Positions 1 to 9,306 are shown, counted from the stretch's first letter. The stretch: 64,000 nt of DNA from Chitinophagales bacterium (GCA_020636575.1 JACJXP010000005.1:62001-126000), one strand, 5' to 3'. The notes: generated by a model not told the origin, from the letters alone. Made by a program: numbers and translations.

Positions 1-191
1 GTTTTGGACTGATAGAAGGTATTATTCCCGAACCAATTGGTGGGGCTCATTGGGATTATGATGAAGCCGCCAACATCTTAAAAGAATATCTTAAACCGGT
101 TTTACAAGAGCTTAAAAATCAGACCCCTGAAGAGAGAATTGAAAAGCGGATTGAGAAGTTTGGCAAAATGGGTTTCTGGGAAGAGGTTTAA
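1..191 (+). CDS. accA: Acetyl-CoA carboxylase carboxyltransferase alpha subunit, C-terminal fragment
   Basis: The reading frame is open from base 3 to the TAA at 189-191 and encodes the last 62 residues of a protein; the 5' part lies outside the window. The motif IIPEPIGGAH followed by a charged helix (LKEYLKPVLQELK) matches the end of AccA, the carboxyltransferase subunit that moves the carboxyl group from biotin to acetyl-CoA in fatty-acid synthesis. The partners accB and accC lie at about 19-21 kb, so the subunits are split between loci here. The assignment rests on a short stretch but the motif is characteristic. Confidence 0.85.
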   Translation, partial: FGLIEGIIPEPIGGAHWDYDEAANILKEYLKPVLQELKNQTPEERIEKRIEKFGKMGFWEEV

Positions 192-240
192 GTCCAACAC
201 AAATAATTGCTGTCTTTTCAAATAATAAATAAAAATTTCA

Positions 241-1125
241 ATGTCGCTCAGGGAAAAGTTCACAGGCACCGGAATAGCCATCGTAACGCCTTTTGATTCA
301 AATGGAAGTATTGACTGGAAGAGTTTTGAAAACCTTATCGAATTCTGGATCAAGGGTAAGGTAGAATACCTGGTGGCATTGGGTACCACCGGCGAAAGCG
401 CTACTATTCATGGAGAAGAGAAACAACAGGTTTTTTCTTTTGTCAAAGAAAAAGTAGCCGGGAGAGTGCCATTGGTAGCCGGTATTGGAGGTAATGATAC
501 AACAGAAGTGATCCACGGTTTTAAAACTTTTGACCTTTCGGGATATGATGCCATTCTTTCTGTAAGTCCTTATTACAACAAGCCAAACCAGGAAGGTATT
601 TTCCAGCATTATAAAGCATTAAATGCGGCTACGCCATTGCCCATCATCATGTATAATGTTCCTTCCAGAACGGGTATGAGTGTAACTGCTGAAACGCAAT
701 TACGTATCGCCCATGAATTAAAGAACATTTTTGCCACCAAAGAAGCCAGCGGCGATTTTAACCTGATCAACCAGATCATCAAGAACAAGCCTGATGATTT
801 TATGGTCATCAGTGGTGATGATCCTATCACTTTGCAAATGATCGCTGCGGGTGCAGAGGGATTGATATCCGTGGTTGCCAATGCATACCCGGCAGAATAT
901 GGGGAAATGGTGAGACTTTGTTTAAAAGGTGATTTTACAGCGGCTCAGAAGTTGCACTACAGATATATTGATATTATTGCTTCTATGTTTGCAGAAGGAA
1001 GTCCCAGTGGTGTAAAAGCTTATTTGTCTGAGATGGGGCTCTGTCAAAATACTTTCCGTTTACCTGTTTGGCCGGTGAGTGAGAAGCATCATCAGAAGAT
1101 AAAGGAACTGATGAAAACAGTTTGA
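241..1125 (+). CDS. dapA: 4-hydroxy-tetrahydrodipicolinate synthase
   Basis: The 294-residue protein has the usual DapA length. It condenses pyruvate with aspartate semialdehyde in the first committed step of the lysine/diaminopimelate pathway in the cytoplasm. Visible motifs are GTTGES (48-53), the YYN segment (111-113), the catalytic tyrosine in MYNVPSRTG (Tyr138) and the Schiff-base lysine in FATKEASGD (Lys167). The gene begins with ATG 49 bp after accA and may be cotranscribed with it. No feedback-regulation signal was seen. Confidence 0.96.
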   Translation: MSLREKFTGTGIAIVTPFDSNGSIDWKSFENLIEFWIKGKVEYLVALGTTGESATIHGEEKQQVFSFVKEKVAGRVPLVAGIGGNDTTEVIHGFKTFDLSGYDAILSVSPYYNKPNQEGIFQHYKALNAATPLPIIMYNVPSRTGMSVTAETQLRIAHELKNIFATKEASGDFNLINQIIKNKPDDFMVISGDDPITLQMIAAGAEGLISVVANAYPAEYGEMVRLCLKGDFTAAQKLHYRYIDIIASMFAEGSPSGVKAYLSEMGLCQNTFRLPVWPVSEKHHQKIKELMKTV

Positions 1126-1148
1126 TCTCAGAATATTTTTCTTTATAA

Positions 1149-2273
1149 ATGCTAAGGCTTACCCATCTTCTTTTTCTTTCACTTTTTGTGTCATTATTAG
1201 CTGCTCAAAAAGTGAATATTGAAATCAAAACTTTGCCTGTAAACAATCCGGGCAATTCCCTTTATGTCGCTGGCTCCTTCAACAATTGGAATCCCAAAGA
1301 CGAACAATATCGGTTTTCGAAAAACAGTGACGGAGAATATTTTTTTACCCTAAAATTACAGCCGGGATTATATGAGTTTAAGATCACCCGTGGAGGATGG
1401 GATAAAGTAGAATGCAACAAGGATGGCAGTATGATCGCCAATAGAGTGCTAAAGGTTGAAAGAGATACAACCATCCTGGTTGATATTGAAGCATGGGCGG
1501 ATAATATTGCTGCAAAACCCAAAACAAGTACGGCAAGCAGGCATGTTCAGATCATGGATACTGCTTTTTATATTCCACATCTGAACCGAAAAAGAAGAAT
1601 ATGGATCTATCTGCCGGAGAATTATAGTACCACAACAGCCCGGTTTCCTGTTTTATATATGCATGACGGACAAAATATTTTTGAGGATACTACTTCCTAT
1701 GCGGGTGAATGGGGAATAGATGAGTTTTTGGATACAACTTCTCTTACTACCTGTATTGTTGTAGCGATAGATAATAGTAACAGAAGGATCAACGAATACA
1801 GTCCTTATGGTACAGAGAGGTTTGGAAAGGCCGAAGGCCCTGAATACCTGGAATTCATTGTCAAAGATTTAAAACCTTACATCGACAAACATTACAGAAC
1901 TAAAAAGAACAGGCAAAACACTTTCATTGCCGGAAGTTCAATGGGCGGATTGATCTCCATGTATGCCATCCTGAAATACCCGAAAGTTTTTGGTGGTGCC
2001 GGAGTGTTTTCACCGGCATTTTGGGTAAACCCGGAAATACAGAACTACACTAAAGAATACGGGAAAAGAGTAAAAGGGAAAATATATTTCTATGCTGGGA
2101 AGCAGGAAAGTGATGAGATGGTTGCTGATATGCAAGAAGCGTATAACAGTTTGAAAGAAGTATCTAAGGCAAGGTTACAGATCATAATCAACGAGAACGG
2201 GAAACATAATGAGACTACCTGGCGGAATGAATTTCCGGAATTTTATTATTGGTTGATGAAAGGCAAAAACTAA
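1149..2273 (+). CDS. Secreted esterase with N-terminal CBM48-like domain
   Basis: A signal peptide (residues 1-19, ending LLAAQ) is followed by an Ig-like glycogen-binding (CBM48/AMPK-beta type) domain at about 22-110, with the typical AGSFNNWNP motif. From about residue 130 there is an esterase-D/Fes-like alpha/beta hydrolase domain with nucleophile motif GSSMGG (Ser264) and a C-terminal catalytic histidine in the GKHNE segment. This architecture is common among Bacteroidota carbohydrate esterases and enterochelin-esterase-like proteins. The substrate cannot be told from sequence. The start ATG lies 23 bp after dapA, so cotranscription is likely. Confidence 0.8.
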   Translation: MLRLTHLLFLSLFVSLLAAQKVNIEIKTLPVNNPGNSLYVAGSFNNWNPKDEQYRFSKNSDGEYFFTLKLQPGLYEFKITRGGWDKVECNKDGSMIANRVLKVERDTTILVDIEAWADNIAAKPKTSTASRHVQIMDTAFYIPHLNRKRRIWIYLPENYSTTTARFPVLYMHDGQNIFEDTTSYAGEWGIDEFLDTTSLTTCIVVAIDNSNRRINEYSPYGTERFGKAEGPEYLEFIVKDLKPYIDKHYRTKKNRQNTFIAGSSMGGLISMYAILKYPKVFGGAGVFSPAFWVNPEIQNYTKEYGKRVKGKIYFYAGKQESDEMVADMQEAYNSLKEVSKARLQIIINENGKHNETTWRNEFPEFYYWLMKGKN

Positions 2274-2276
2274 AAC

Positions 2277-3179
2277 TTAAACCTTGTAGCAAACTCCTTC
2301 CCTTGCTAGTTCTGTGTTCTCAAAAACTTCTCTTGCTTCTCTTTCAAATTCTTCCAAAGTATCGTATTTACTGCTGAAGTGGCCGATCAGTAATTTTTTA
2401 ACTCCGGCTTTTTGTGCTATTTCGGCCGCTTGTTTTGTAGTGCTATGAAAACGCAGTATTGCTCTTTCCCGAAGATTGTCCAGGTAAGTGGTTTCATGAT
2501 AGATCATATCAAAGCCCTGGATATGGGGCAGGATAGATTCATCATATTTCGTATCGGCACAAAACGCATACTTAGCCCCGGGGTCAGCAGTTTCAGTTAC
2601 CAGGTCATTCGTAACAATGCTACCGTCTTTTTTAATATAATCTTCTCCTTTGCAAAGACGTTCGTAAAAAGAAGAAGGAATTTCATATTCTTTAGCTTTT
2701 TCAGGCAGCAGTTTACGGGGCCTCTTTTTTTGCTGGAACGAGAAACCATAACATTCTATTCTATGGTTGGTCGGGAAGCATTTTACAGTTAGCTTATCGT
2801 TATCCAGCAAAGTAGCTGCTTCATTGATATGATAAATGTGAAGGGGGTAGCAAATTTTTGTATCAGCAACTCTTAATTGCATTTCAATGATCTCTCGAAG
2901 TGGTGAAGGGCCAAATACATGCAGGGGTTGCTGATGGCTTAAAAGACTAAGTGTATTGATCAGACCCACCAGGCCAAAATAATGGTCCCCGTGAAGATGT
3001 GATATGAAAATGTGTGAGATCTTGCTGCGCCGGATCTTATAATTGATCAATTGGATCTGGGTGCCTTCTCCGCAATCCACCAGGTAGTTGGTTCCGTCCT
3101 GCGTTACAACCTGGCTGGTAGGGTGGCGGTTAAATGCAGGTACAGCAGAGTTATTTCCTAAAATAGTGACAGCGAGCAT
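2277..3179 (-). CDS. rnz: Ribonuclease Z
   Basis: A metallo-beta-lactamase-fold nuclease of 300 residues that cleaves the 3' trailer of tRNA precursors. The zinc-binding HLHGDH motif (SHLHGDHYFGL), the N-terminal GNNSAVP start and the DCGEGTQ loop are diagnostic; later ligands appear in the FCADTKYDE and GHFSSKYD segments. It is convergent with the esterase gene, the stop codons being only 3 bp apart, and lies downstream of the STAS gene on the same strand, a pairing I recall in other Bacteroidota. tRNA genes at 57.6-57.9 kb that lack an encoded CCA need this kind of processing. Confidence 0.93.
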   Translation of the reverse strand: MLAVTILGNNSAVPAFNRHPTSQVVTQDGTNYLVDCGEGTQIQLINYKIRRSKISHIFISHLHGDHYFGLVGLINTLSLLSHQQPLHVFGPSPLREIIEMQLRVADTKICYPLHIYHINEAATLLDNDKLTVKCFPTNHRIECYGFSFQQKKRPRKLLPEKAKEYEIPSSFYERLCKGEDYIKKDGSIVTNDLVTETADPGAKYAFCADTKYDESILPHIQGFDMIYHETTYLDNLRERAILRFHSTTKQAAEIAQKAGVKKLLIGHFSSKYDTLEEFEREAREVFENTELAREGVCYKV

Positions 3180-3265
3180 GCAGGCAGGTTAGCAGTAATA
3201 AGCAAATAGTCTTTTTACGAAAATAGGAAAACTTTTATGGTAAACAGTGCCGGGTCGGCATGCCT

Positions 3266-3643
3266 TTACTCATCACCTGCCATAAATTCTCTTTCTATTT
3301 CTTCCATCTGGACTATATCCCATGCCTCACTTTCAGTAGGTGTGATATTCATCATTTCAAGCAGGTCGGCCTTGTCGAGGAAATCTTCCACATTCTTTTG
3401 AACCTCACAAATAACAAATGATGCATTTCCTTCATAGAACTTATGCTGGATCTGAACCAGTTTTTCTGCAGCTGCCATATCAATGTCCGTAGTTTCCTTT
3501 AGGGATACTACCAGATTTTTAACGTCATTTTGCAAGTAGGGCAATAAACATTCTTCCATTTTATCTGTCATTGTAGCAGAAAGGTTGGGTTCGGCAACCG
3601 TGATGACATGAAATTTCTCTTTGGTATCAGTTTTGACCTGCAT
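3266..3643 (-). CDS. STAS-domain protein (anti-sigma-antagonist-like)
   Basis: The 125-residue cytoplasmic protein has a STAS fold pattern: a beta strand (FHVITVAEP), a central strand-loop (NLVVSLKETTDIDMAAAEKLVQ) where antagonists carry the phosphorylatable serine, then a helix and strand (ASFVICEVQ). In place of the usual DSSG it reads DIDMAA, so regulation by serine phosphorylation is doubtful. The acidic tail (EEIEREFMAGDE) is typical of the Bacteroidota subgroup. It is the first gene of a probable unit with rnz, 86 bp apart. Its partner is not apparent. Confidence 0.7.
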   Translation of the reverse strand: MQVKTDTKEKFHVITVAEPNLSATMTDKMEECLLPYLQNDVKNLVVSLKETTDIDMAAAEKLVQIQHKFYEGNASFVICEVQKNVEDFLDKADLLEMMNITPTESEAWDIVQMEEIEREFMAGDE

Positions 3644-3794
3644 AAAGTACTTGTTTGTGATTTCGGGATTAAAAAGGGAAATTGATAAAAGAGACCTGAC
3701 AGAACAACTTAAATTATCAACATTCCGTTTATAATTAGAGATTGACCCGTACCAGATTTATTTATTAATATTGTAACACAACCAATTATCTAAT

Positions 3795-6323
3795 ATGGAT
3801 AATAATTTTTCAGCACAGGTAAAGGAAATAATTTCCTTCAGCAGGGAAGAGGCTTTAAGGCTCGGGAACGACTTTATCGGCACCGAACACTTATTGCTTG
3901 GGCTTATCCGGGAAGGAGATAATACCGCCGTACGAATACTTAAGAGTTTTAATGTGGATCTGTATGAATTGCGTAAAGAAATAGAACTGGCTGTAAAGGA
4001 TAAAACAGGCAAAAACATAGCAAATATTAACAGCCTTCCGTTAACAAAACAGGCCGAGAAAGTGATCAGGGTAACTGTTCTGGAGGCAAAAGCATTAAAA
4101 AGCGCCACAGTTGAAACAGAACACCTGATGTTATCTATACTCAAGAATAAAGAGAACGTAGCCACACAAATACTTAACCAGTTTGATGTTGACTATGATA
4201 TTTTCCGCCAGGAATTAGGCATTGTAAAATCAAATGATCCAAGAGCAGAATATTCTGATGAGAATGAAGAGGATTTTGAGGAGGAAAGAAAATATTCGTC
4301 TTCAAAACCAGGGGGCAAGCAGGGGAATGTAAAAAGCAAAACTCCTGTACTGGATAATTTTGGCCGTGACATTACTAAGATGGCCGATCTGGGTGCATTG
4401 GATCCCATTGTTGGCCGTGAGAAAGAGATCGAAAGAGTTTCCCAAATACTTTCCAGGAGAAAAAAGAATAACCCTATTTTGATCGGTGAGCCGGGTGTGG
4501 GTAAAACTGCAATTGTAGAAGGTTTGGCACTCCGGATCGTTCAAAGGAAAGTGTCAAGAGTCCTTTTTGATAAAAGAGTCATCTCCCTTGATCTTGCTGC
4601 GTTAGTGGCAGGAACGAAATACAGGGGCCAGTTTGAAGAAAGAATGAAGGCCATCATGAACGAACTGGAAAAGAACCGGGATGTGATCCTCTTTATTGAT
4701 GAAATGCATACCATTGTAGGTGCTGGTGGGGCCAGTGGTTCGTTAGATGCAAGCAATATATTTAAACCGGCGCTGGCGAGAGGAGAATTGCAATGTATCG
4801 GTGCCTCTACCCTTGATGAATATCGTATGTATATTGAAAAGGATGGAGCATTGGATCGGCGCTTCCAGAAAGTAATGGTGGATCCGCCAAGTGTGGATGA
4901 TACAATTCAGATTCTCAACAATATCAAATCAAAATATGAAGAGTATCATAATGTGAATTATGATAATGAAGCTATTGATGCCTGCGTGAAATTAAGTGAC
5001 AGGTATATTACTGACAGGCTATTGCCCGACAAAGCTATTGATGTGATGGATGAAGTTGGGGCAAGGGTACACCTGAAGAATATTAATGTGCCTCAGAATA
5101 TTGTTGATCTAGAAGGGAAGATCGAAGATGTAAAGAATGAAAAAAACAAGGTTGTAAAAAGCCAGAAGTTTGAAGAGGCAGCTTCTTTAAGAGATACAGA
5201 AAAGAGACTCCAGGAAGACCTGGAAAAGGCCAAAAATCAGTGGGAAGAAGAAAGCAAGCATAAACGTTATCCTATAGGTGAGGAAGATATCGCAGAAGTG
5301 ATCAGCATGATGACAGGCATCCCTGTTAAGCGGATGGTTCAGGCTGAAACTGAGAAGCTGAAGAAAATGGCTGATGATATGAGGGGAATGGTAATAGGGC
5401 AGGATGAGGCCATCGGTAAAGTTGTAAAAGCGATCCAGCGTAACCGTGTAGGGCTTAAAGACCCTAAAAAACCGATCGGGACATTTATATTCCTTGGTCC
5501 CACCGGCGTAGGTAAAACTGAGTTGGCCCGGGCATTGGCAAGACACATGTTTGATTCAGAGGAAGCACTCATTAGAATTGATATGAGTGAGTATATGGAG
5601 AAGTTTACAGTGAGCAGGTTGATCGGTGCCCCTCCGGGATACGTAGGTTATGAAGAGGGTGGTCAATTAACTGAAAGAGTAAGACGTAAGCCTTATAGTG
5701 TGGTGTTGCTGGATGAGATCGAGAAAGCACACCCCGATATTTATAATATTTTATTGCAAGTATTGGATGATGGCCAATTAACTGACGGACTTGGCAGAAA
5801 AGTTGATTTTAAGAATACGCTTATCATCATGACATCAAACATTGGTGTACGTCAGTTGAAAGACTTTGGTGATGGTGTAGGATTTGCCACTAGCTCCAGG
5901 GTGGAGAATGAAGATGAAGCTAATAAAGCCGTTATTGAAAAGGCTTTGAAGAAAACCTTCTCTCCTGAATTTTTGAACAGGATAGATGATGTTGTGATAT
6001 TTAACAGCCTTTCGAAAGAGAATATTTTCAACATCATAGATATCCTGATGAAAGGTGTGATGAAACGCCTCGAGAATCTTGGATTTAGTCTTGAGTTGAC
6101 AGAAAATGCGAAATCATTCCTTGCGGATAAGGGCTATGATGTACAGTTTGGTGCAAGGCCATTACACAGGGCTATTCAAAAATACCTGGAAGATCCGCTG
6201 GCAGAAGAGATACTGAATATGAATGTGAAACAAGGCGATAAACTGGAAGCTGATGTAGATAAGGAGAATACCAAGCTCACCTTCACTTTTCAAAAGAATG
6301 CAGAAGAGAAGTCCAGTGCATAA
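3795..6323 (+). CDS. clpC: ATP-dependent Clp protease ATP-binding subunit ClpC
   Basis: An 842-residue Hsp100 unfoldase that feeds proteins to ClpP. It has a double Clp_N repeat (about 1-145), an acidic linker (150-190), a first AAA+ module with Walker A GEPGVGKT (about 231), a UVR-like coiled-coil insert (about 440-480), a second AAA+ module with GPTGVGKT (about 568) and the ClpB_D2-small C-terminal domain. The UVR insert and length mark it as ClpC rather than ClpA or ClpB. It is monocistronic: a 150-bp gap precedes it and a strong terminator follows. ClpS, encoded at 57.3-57.6 kb, is a possible adaptor. Confidence 0.95.
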   Translation: MDNNFSAQVKEIISFSREEALRLGNDFIGTEHLLLGLIREGDNTAVRILKSFNVDLYELRKEIELAVKDKTGKNIANINSLPLTKQAEKVIRVTVLEAKALKSATVETEHLMLSILKNKENVATQILNQFDVDYDIFRQELGIVKSNDPRAEYSDENEEDFEEERKYSSSKPGGKQGNVKSKTPVLDNFGRDITKMADLGALDPIVGREKEIERVSQILSRRKKNNPILIGEPGVGKTAIVEGLALRIVQRKVSRVLFDKRVISLDLAALVAGTKYRGQFEERMKAIMNELEKNRDVILFIDEMHTIVGAGGASGSLDASNIFKPALARGELQCIGASTLDEYRMYIEKDGALDRRFQKVMVDPPSVDDTIQILNNIKSKYEEYHNVNYDNEAIDACVKLSDRYITDRLLPDKAIDVMDEVGARVHLKNINVPQNIVDLEGKIEDVKNEKNKVVKSQKFEEAASLRDTEKRLQEDLEKAKNQWEEESKHKRYPIGEEDIAEVISMMTGIPVKRMVQAETEKLKKMADDMRGMVIGQDEAIGKVVKAIQRNRVGLKDPKKPIGTFIFLGPTGVGKTELARALARHMFDSEEALIRIDMSEYMEKFTVSRLIGAPPGYVGYEEGGQLTERVRRKPYSVVLLDEIEKAHPDIYNILLQVLDDGQLTDGLGRKVDFKNTLIIMTSNIGVRQLKDFGDGVGFATSSRVENEDEANKAVIEKALKKTFSPEFLNRIDDVVIFNSLSKENIFNIIDILMKGVMKRLENLGFSLELTENAKSFLADKGYDVQFGARPLHRAIQKYLEDPLAEEILNMNVKQGDKLEADVDKENTKLTFTFQKNAEEKSSA

Positions 6324-6344
6324 TAAATAATTTTAAAGATCCAG

Positions 6345-6380
6345 GCCCTCCTTTTTTTTCGGGAGGGCTTTTTTATTTTT
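6345..6380 (+). terminator. Intrinsic terminator of clpC
   Basis: GCCCTCC (6345-6351) pairs with GGAGGGC (6362-6368) and is followed by a T-rich run interrupted by one A. It lies 21 bp after the clpC stop and just before the cmk start, so cmk must have its own promoter; a TATTTTTGC box overlaps the T-run. Confidence 0.9.
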
Positions 6381-6382
6381 GC
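6374..6382 (+). promoter_or_regulatory. cmk: Bacteroidota -7 box (TATTTTTGC) before cmk
   Basis: Matches the TAnnTTTG(C) -7 consensus of Bacteroidota primary-sigma promoters. It overlaps the clpC terminator T-run and ends 8 nt before the cmk ATG at 6391. No convincing -33 box is visible. Confidence 0.45.
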
Positions 6383-6390
6383 TTTATTAT

Positions 6391-7086
6391 ATGTCAAGCA
6401 AGATTGTAATAACAATAGATGGCTGGTCAAGCTGCGGTAAGAGTACATTAGCAAGACAACTGGCAGCAGTATTGGGGTATATCTATGTGGATAGTGGTGC
6501 CATGTACCGGGCTATTACCCTTTATTTTCTTCGTAACAATATTGACTTTAAGAAAAAACAGGAAGTGATCAACGCTTTGGAAAATATCAGCCTGGAGTTC
6601 ATCTTTAATCCAGCCAGTAATAAAAGCGAAATATACCTGAATGGAGAGAATGTAGAATATCTTATCCGGGACCTGATCATTGCCGAAAAAGTAAGCGAGG
6701 TGGCAGCCATAAAAGAAGTGAGGGAATTTGCAGTCAGGCAACAGAAAAAGTTGGGAAAAGGTAAGGGGATCGTCATGGATGGAAGGGATATTGGCACTGT
6801 AGTGTTCCCTGCTGCGGAGTTAAAGATCTTTATGACCGCTGATAATGCTATCCGGGTGCAAAGACGATTTAAAGAACTATATCCGAAGAATCCCAATATC
6901 AGTATTGAAGAAGTGAAGAATAACCTGGAAATGAGGGATTATATAGATTCAAACCGTGAAATAAGTCCACTCAGAAAGGCAGATGATGCGGTTATTCTGG
7001 ATAACAGTAATCTTACCGAGTCAGAACAATTTGAAAAAGCACTAGGCTGGGCCAAAGAGATCATTCAAAAAAAAGAGCGGTCATAA
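6391..7086 (+). CDS. cmk: (d)CMP kinase
   Basis: Phosphorylates CMP and dCMP for nucleotide supply. The P-loop is GWSSCGKSTLAR near the N terminus, followed by DSGAMYRAIT and the DGRDIGTVVFP signature; both are highly specific for Cmk. A longer frame from TTG 6379 exists, but that TTG lies in the clpC terminator tail, so ATG 6391 (231 residues) is preferred. The 3' end overlaps a hairpin that acts as terminator for the convergent FKBP gene. Confidence 0.94.
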   Translation: MSSKIVITIDGWSSCGKSTLARQLAAVLGYIYVDSGAMYRAITLYFLRNNIDFKKKQEVINALENISLEFIFNPASNKSEIYLNGENVEYLIRDLIIAEKVSEVAAIKEVREFAVRQQKKLGKGKGIVMDGRDIGTVVFPAAELKIFMTADNAIRVQRRFKELYPKNPNISIEEVKNNLEMRDYIDSNREISPLRKADDAVILDNSNLTESEQFEKALGWAKEIIQKKERS

Positions 7087-7099
7087 AATATGCCGCTCT
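7066..7099 (-). terminator. Intrinsic terminator of the FKBP gene, inside the cmk 3' end
   Basis: On the minus strand AGAGCGG (7099-7093) pairs with CCGCTCT (7080-7074) and is followed by a run of T (complement of the A-run 7066-7073). It lies 25 bp after the stop of the leftward FKBP gene and overlaps the last codons of cmk, so convergent genes share this DNA. Confidence 0.8.
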
Positions 7100-7123
7100 G
7101 AATGAATGTCTTTATGATCAATA

Positions 7124-7816
7124 CTATGGATTCTTCTTTTTTACATCCAGCAATTCTACATCAAATATCAGAGCCGATCCACCCGGAATGCTGCCATAAT
7201 CATAGGCGCCATATCCTAATTGATAGGGGATGTAGAATTTATATCTTGACCCTACAGGCATAAGTTGCAAACCTTCCGTCCATCCTTTTATAACAGATGT
7301 TACCGGCAAAATAAGAGGTTCGCCCCTGTCATACGATGCATCAAATTGTTTACCGTCAACAAATGTTCCGCGGTAATTGCAAACAAATGTATCTGCAGCC
7401 AATGGCTTTATTCCTGTTCCCTCTTTAATAACTTCGTACTGGAGGCCACTTGCAGTTATCTTTACTTCTGGTCGCATTTTATTTGTAGCAAGGAACTTTT
7501 CACCTGCTTCAATGGTAGACTTAGACTTTTCAGCCTGTAACCTGGAAAAGAAATTATTCAATATCGTATTGGCTTCATTGTCCCCGATCAGCGATGCTTT
7601 CCCGGAAAGGATATCATTCACTGCTTTTGAAACCAATGTTGTGTTCAACTCTTTTACACCTTGTTGTTTGTAGAAATTAGCGACGCTGATACCAACGCAG
7701 TAACTTACCGAATCATCAAAGTTCTTTAAAACAGGGTTTCCGCTGGAATCAGTTTGCTGAGCCTGTGATACTCCTAACGATGCGAAACATAGGGCTGTAA
7801 TTATCAATCTTTTCAT
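7124..7816 (-). CDS. Secreted FKBP-type peptidyl-prolyl cis-trans isomerase
   Basis: A signal peptide (1-19, ending GVSQAQ) leads into an FKBP_N dimerisation region (about 30-120), and a C-terminal FKBP domain (about 125-228) with the typical YRGTFVDGKQFDASYDRGEP and VIKGWTEGLQLMPVGSRY segments. Such FkpA/Mip-like proteins assist folding of envelope proteins. The final KKKNP tail is basic. It is transcribed alone, with its own terminator. Confidence 0.9.
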   Translation of the reverse strand: MKRLIITALCFASLGVSQAQQTDSSGNPVLKNFDDSVSYCVGISVANFYKQQGVKELNTTLVSKAVNDILSGKASLIGDNEANTILNNFFSRLQAEKSKSTIEAGEKFLATNKMRPEVKITASGLQYEVIKEGTGIKPLAADTFVCNYRGTFVDGKQFDASYDRGEPLILPVTSVIKGWTEGLQLMPVGSRYKFYIPYQLGYGAYDYGSIPGGSALIFDVELLDVKKKNP

Positions 7817-7867
7817 ATAAACTAAAAAATTAAGTTGCGAAAATAAAGAATGGTGGTCAGATATCTT

Positions 7868-9256
7868 CTACCTGGCATGTAAATAACTTTCATCAAAAAA
7901 AGTGACCTTTTCAGGATATCTTGACGCATATCCAAAAATAAGGTTGCGTATAAAGCTATTTTCCCTGTAAATGGTTAATTGGGGTTTTAACATTTCGGGA
8001 GAAACAGTTTCAGGGATCTCCGGCAAATAGCCCATGCCGTAAAATTTACCCTCAGATACAAGGATACAGGATACATCATTCCCGTTTAGTCCGGTATCAA
8101 TAATAGCAAAACTGGGTTGTACCTGGAGGGAAGCAACAGCCTTTTCGATCCGCTTATTATATTTTGCAGCACTTTCTTTTTGTATACAAGCTCCTTTGCA
8201 ATTAGTTTCCTCATTTTCAGCGCAGGGCTGATCATCTCTTTGCATAAAACATAGTTTTGGACATAGGTCAAAGTCTCTTATTAATTTTCTCAAAACAGCA
8301 TGGCCATCTACCAGGTAGTGAAAGCTATGAACAGGATTAAGTCTTTTTCTGTTCTTATCAATAGCAAGTCTTAAATAACCATTCTGATCTTCATAAAGAA
8401 ATATGCCATAGATATCCTCCCATCTTTTTTGAGAAGAATTGAACGCCGGCCATCTTTTCTTAATTTCTATTGATTCAAGAATAGCCGCCATCAATTCTGT
8501 TCCACAGGATTCAAAACTGATGCGATGTACATACCGCATAAAATTTTGCTTTTGCCTGCTTTCAGAGTTATTACTGAAATGACTGTTTACCCTGTAACGG
8601 ATATTTTTAGCTTTCCCTACATAAACAACTTTGCCCTTTTCGTTATGGAAGTAATACACACCGGGAGAATATGGCAGTTTTTCAAACTGTTCTTTAGGGA
8701 CGTTTGGTGGAAGGATTGATTCTTTAGAATTCCTTTTTAAACTGTTTTCAATATATTTTTCGGTGTCATTTTCAAGTAAAAGCTGAAACAGTTCCGTAGT
8801 AGCTGCAGCATCTCCACCAGCCCTGTGCCTGTTATTAATTGATATGTCTAATGACTGGCATAGGTTCCCAAGTCCATAAGAGGGTAGACCGGGGAATATT
8901 TTCCTGCTCAGTCGGACAGTACAAAGTTTTGGGCAATCAAGGTCGTATCCACTGGCTTTGAGATGGCTTTTAATAAAGCTATAATCAAAGTTTACGCTAT
9001 GGGCTACAAAGATCTTATCCCGGAATAAGGTATCCAGTTTTTCAGCAATTTCTTCAAAAGAGGGGGCATTGGCCACCATCGCATCTGAAATGCCAGTCAT
9101 AGCTTGTATATACTTTGGAATAGGTTGGTGGGGATTGATCAGTGTTTCAAACTTATCGATCACTTTTTCGCCATCAAAAACATGTACAGATATTTCAGTT
9201 ATACCATGGGCGGCAGCATAACCTCCTGTAGTTTCTATATCTGTGATTGCATACAT
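7868..9256 (-). CDS. DEDDh exonuclease fused to a UvrC-like GIY-YIG domain
   Basis: The N-terminal domain (about 1-165) is a DnaQ/epsilon-type 3'-5' exonuclease with ITDIETTGG (Exo I), AHSVNFDYSFI (Exo II) and HRAGGDAAAT (Exo III). A GIY-YIG nuclease domain follows (about 195-280: LPYSPGVYYF, VVYVGKAKNIRYRV), then a region with cysteines (CMQRDDQPC, CKGAC) like the UvrC/Cho family. The frame can be extended to 9313, but ATG 9256 directly precedes the exonuclease motif and is chosen (462 residues). It probably acts in DNA repair; the substrate is unproven. Confidence 0.85.
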   Translation of the reverse strand: MYAITDIETTGGYAAAHGITEISVHVFDGEKVIDKFETLINPHQPIPKYIQAMTGISDAMVANAPSFEEIAEKLDTLFRDKIFVAHSVNFDYSFIKSHLKASGYDLDCPKLCTVRLSRKIFPGLPSYGLGNLCQSLDISINNRHRAGGDAAATTELFQLLLENDTEKYIENSLKRNSKESILPPNVPKEQFEKLPYSPGVYYFHNEKGKVVYVGKAKNIRYRVNSHFSNNSESRQKQNFMRYVHRISFESCGTELMAAILESIEIKKRWPAFNSSQKRWEDIYGIFLYEDQNGYLRLAIDKNRKRLNPVHSFHYLVDGHAVLRKLIRDFDLCPKLCFMQRDDQPCAENEETNCKGACIQKESAAKYNKRIEKAVASLQVQPSFAIIDTGLNGNDVSCILVSEGKFYGMGYLPEIPETVSPEMLKPQLTIYRENSFIRNLIFGYASRYPEKVTFFDESYLHAR

Positions 9257-9306
9257 GAGCGGAACAGCTAATTTCGTAAAAATTTTTACAGTTGCAGGAT
9301 GAAAAA

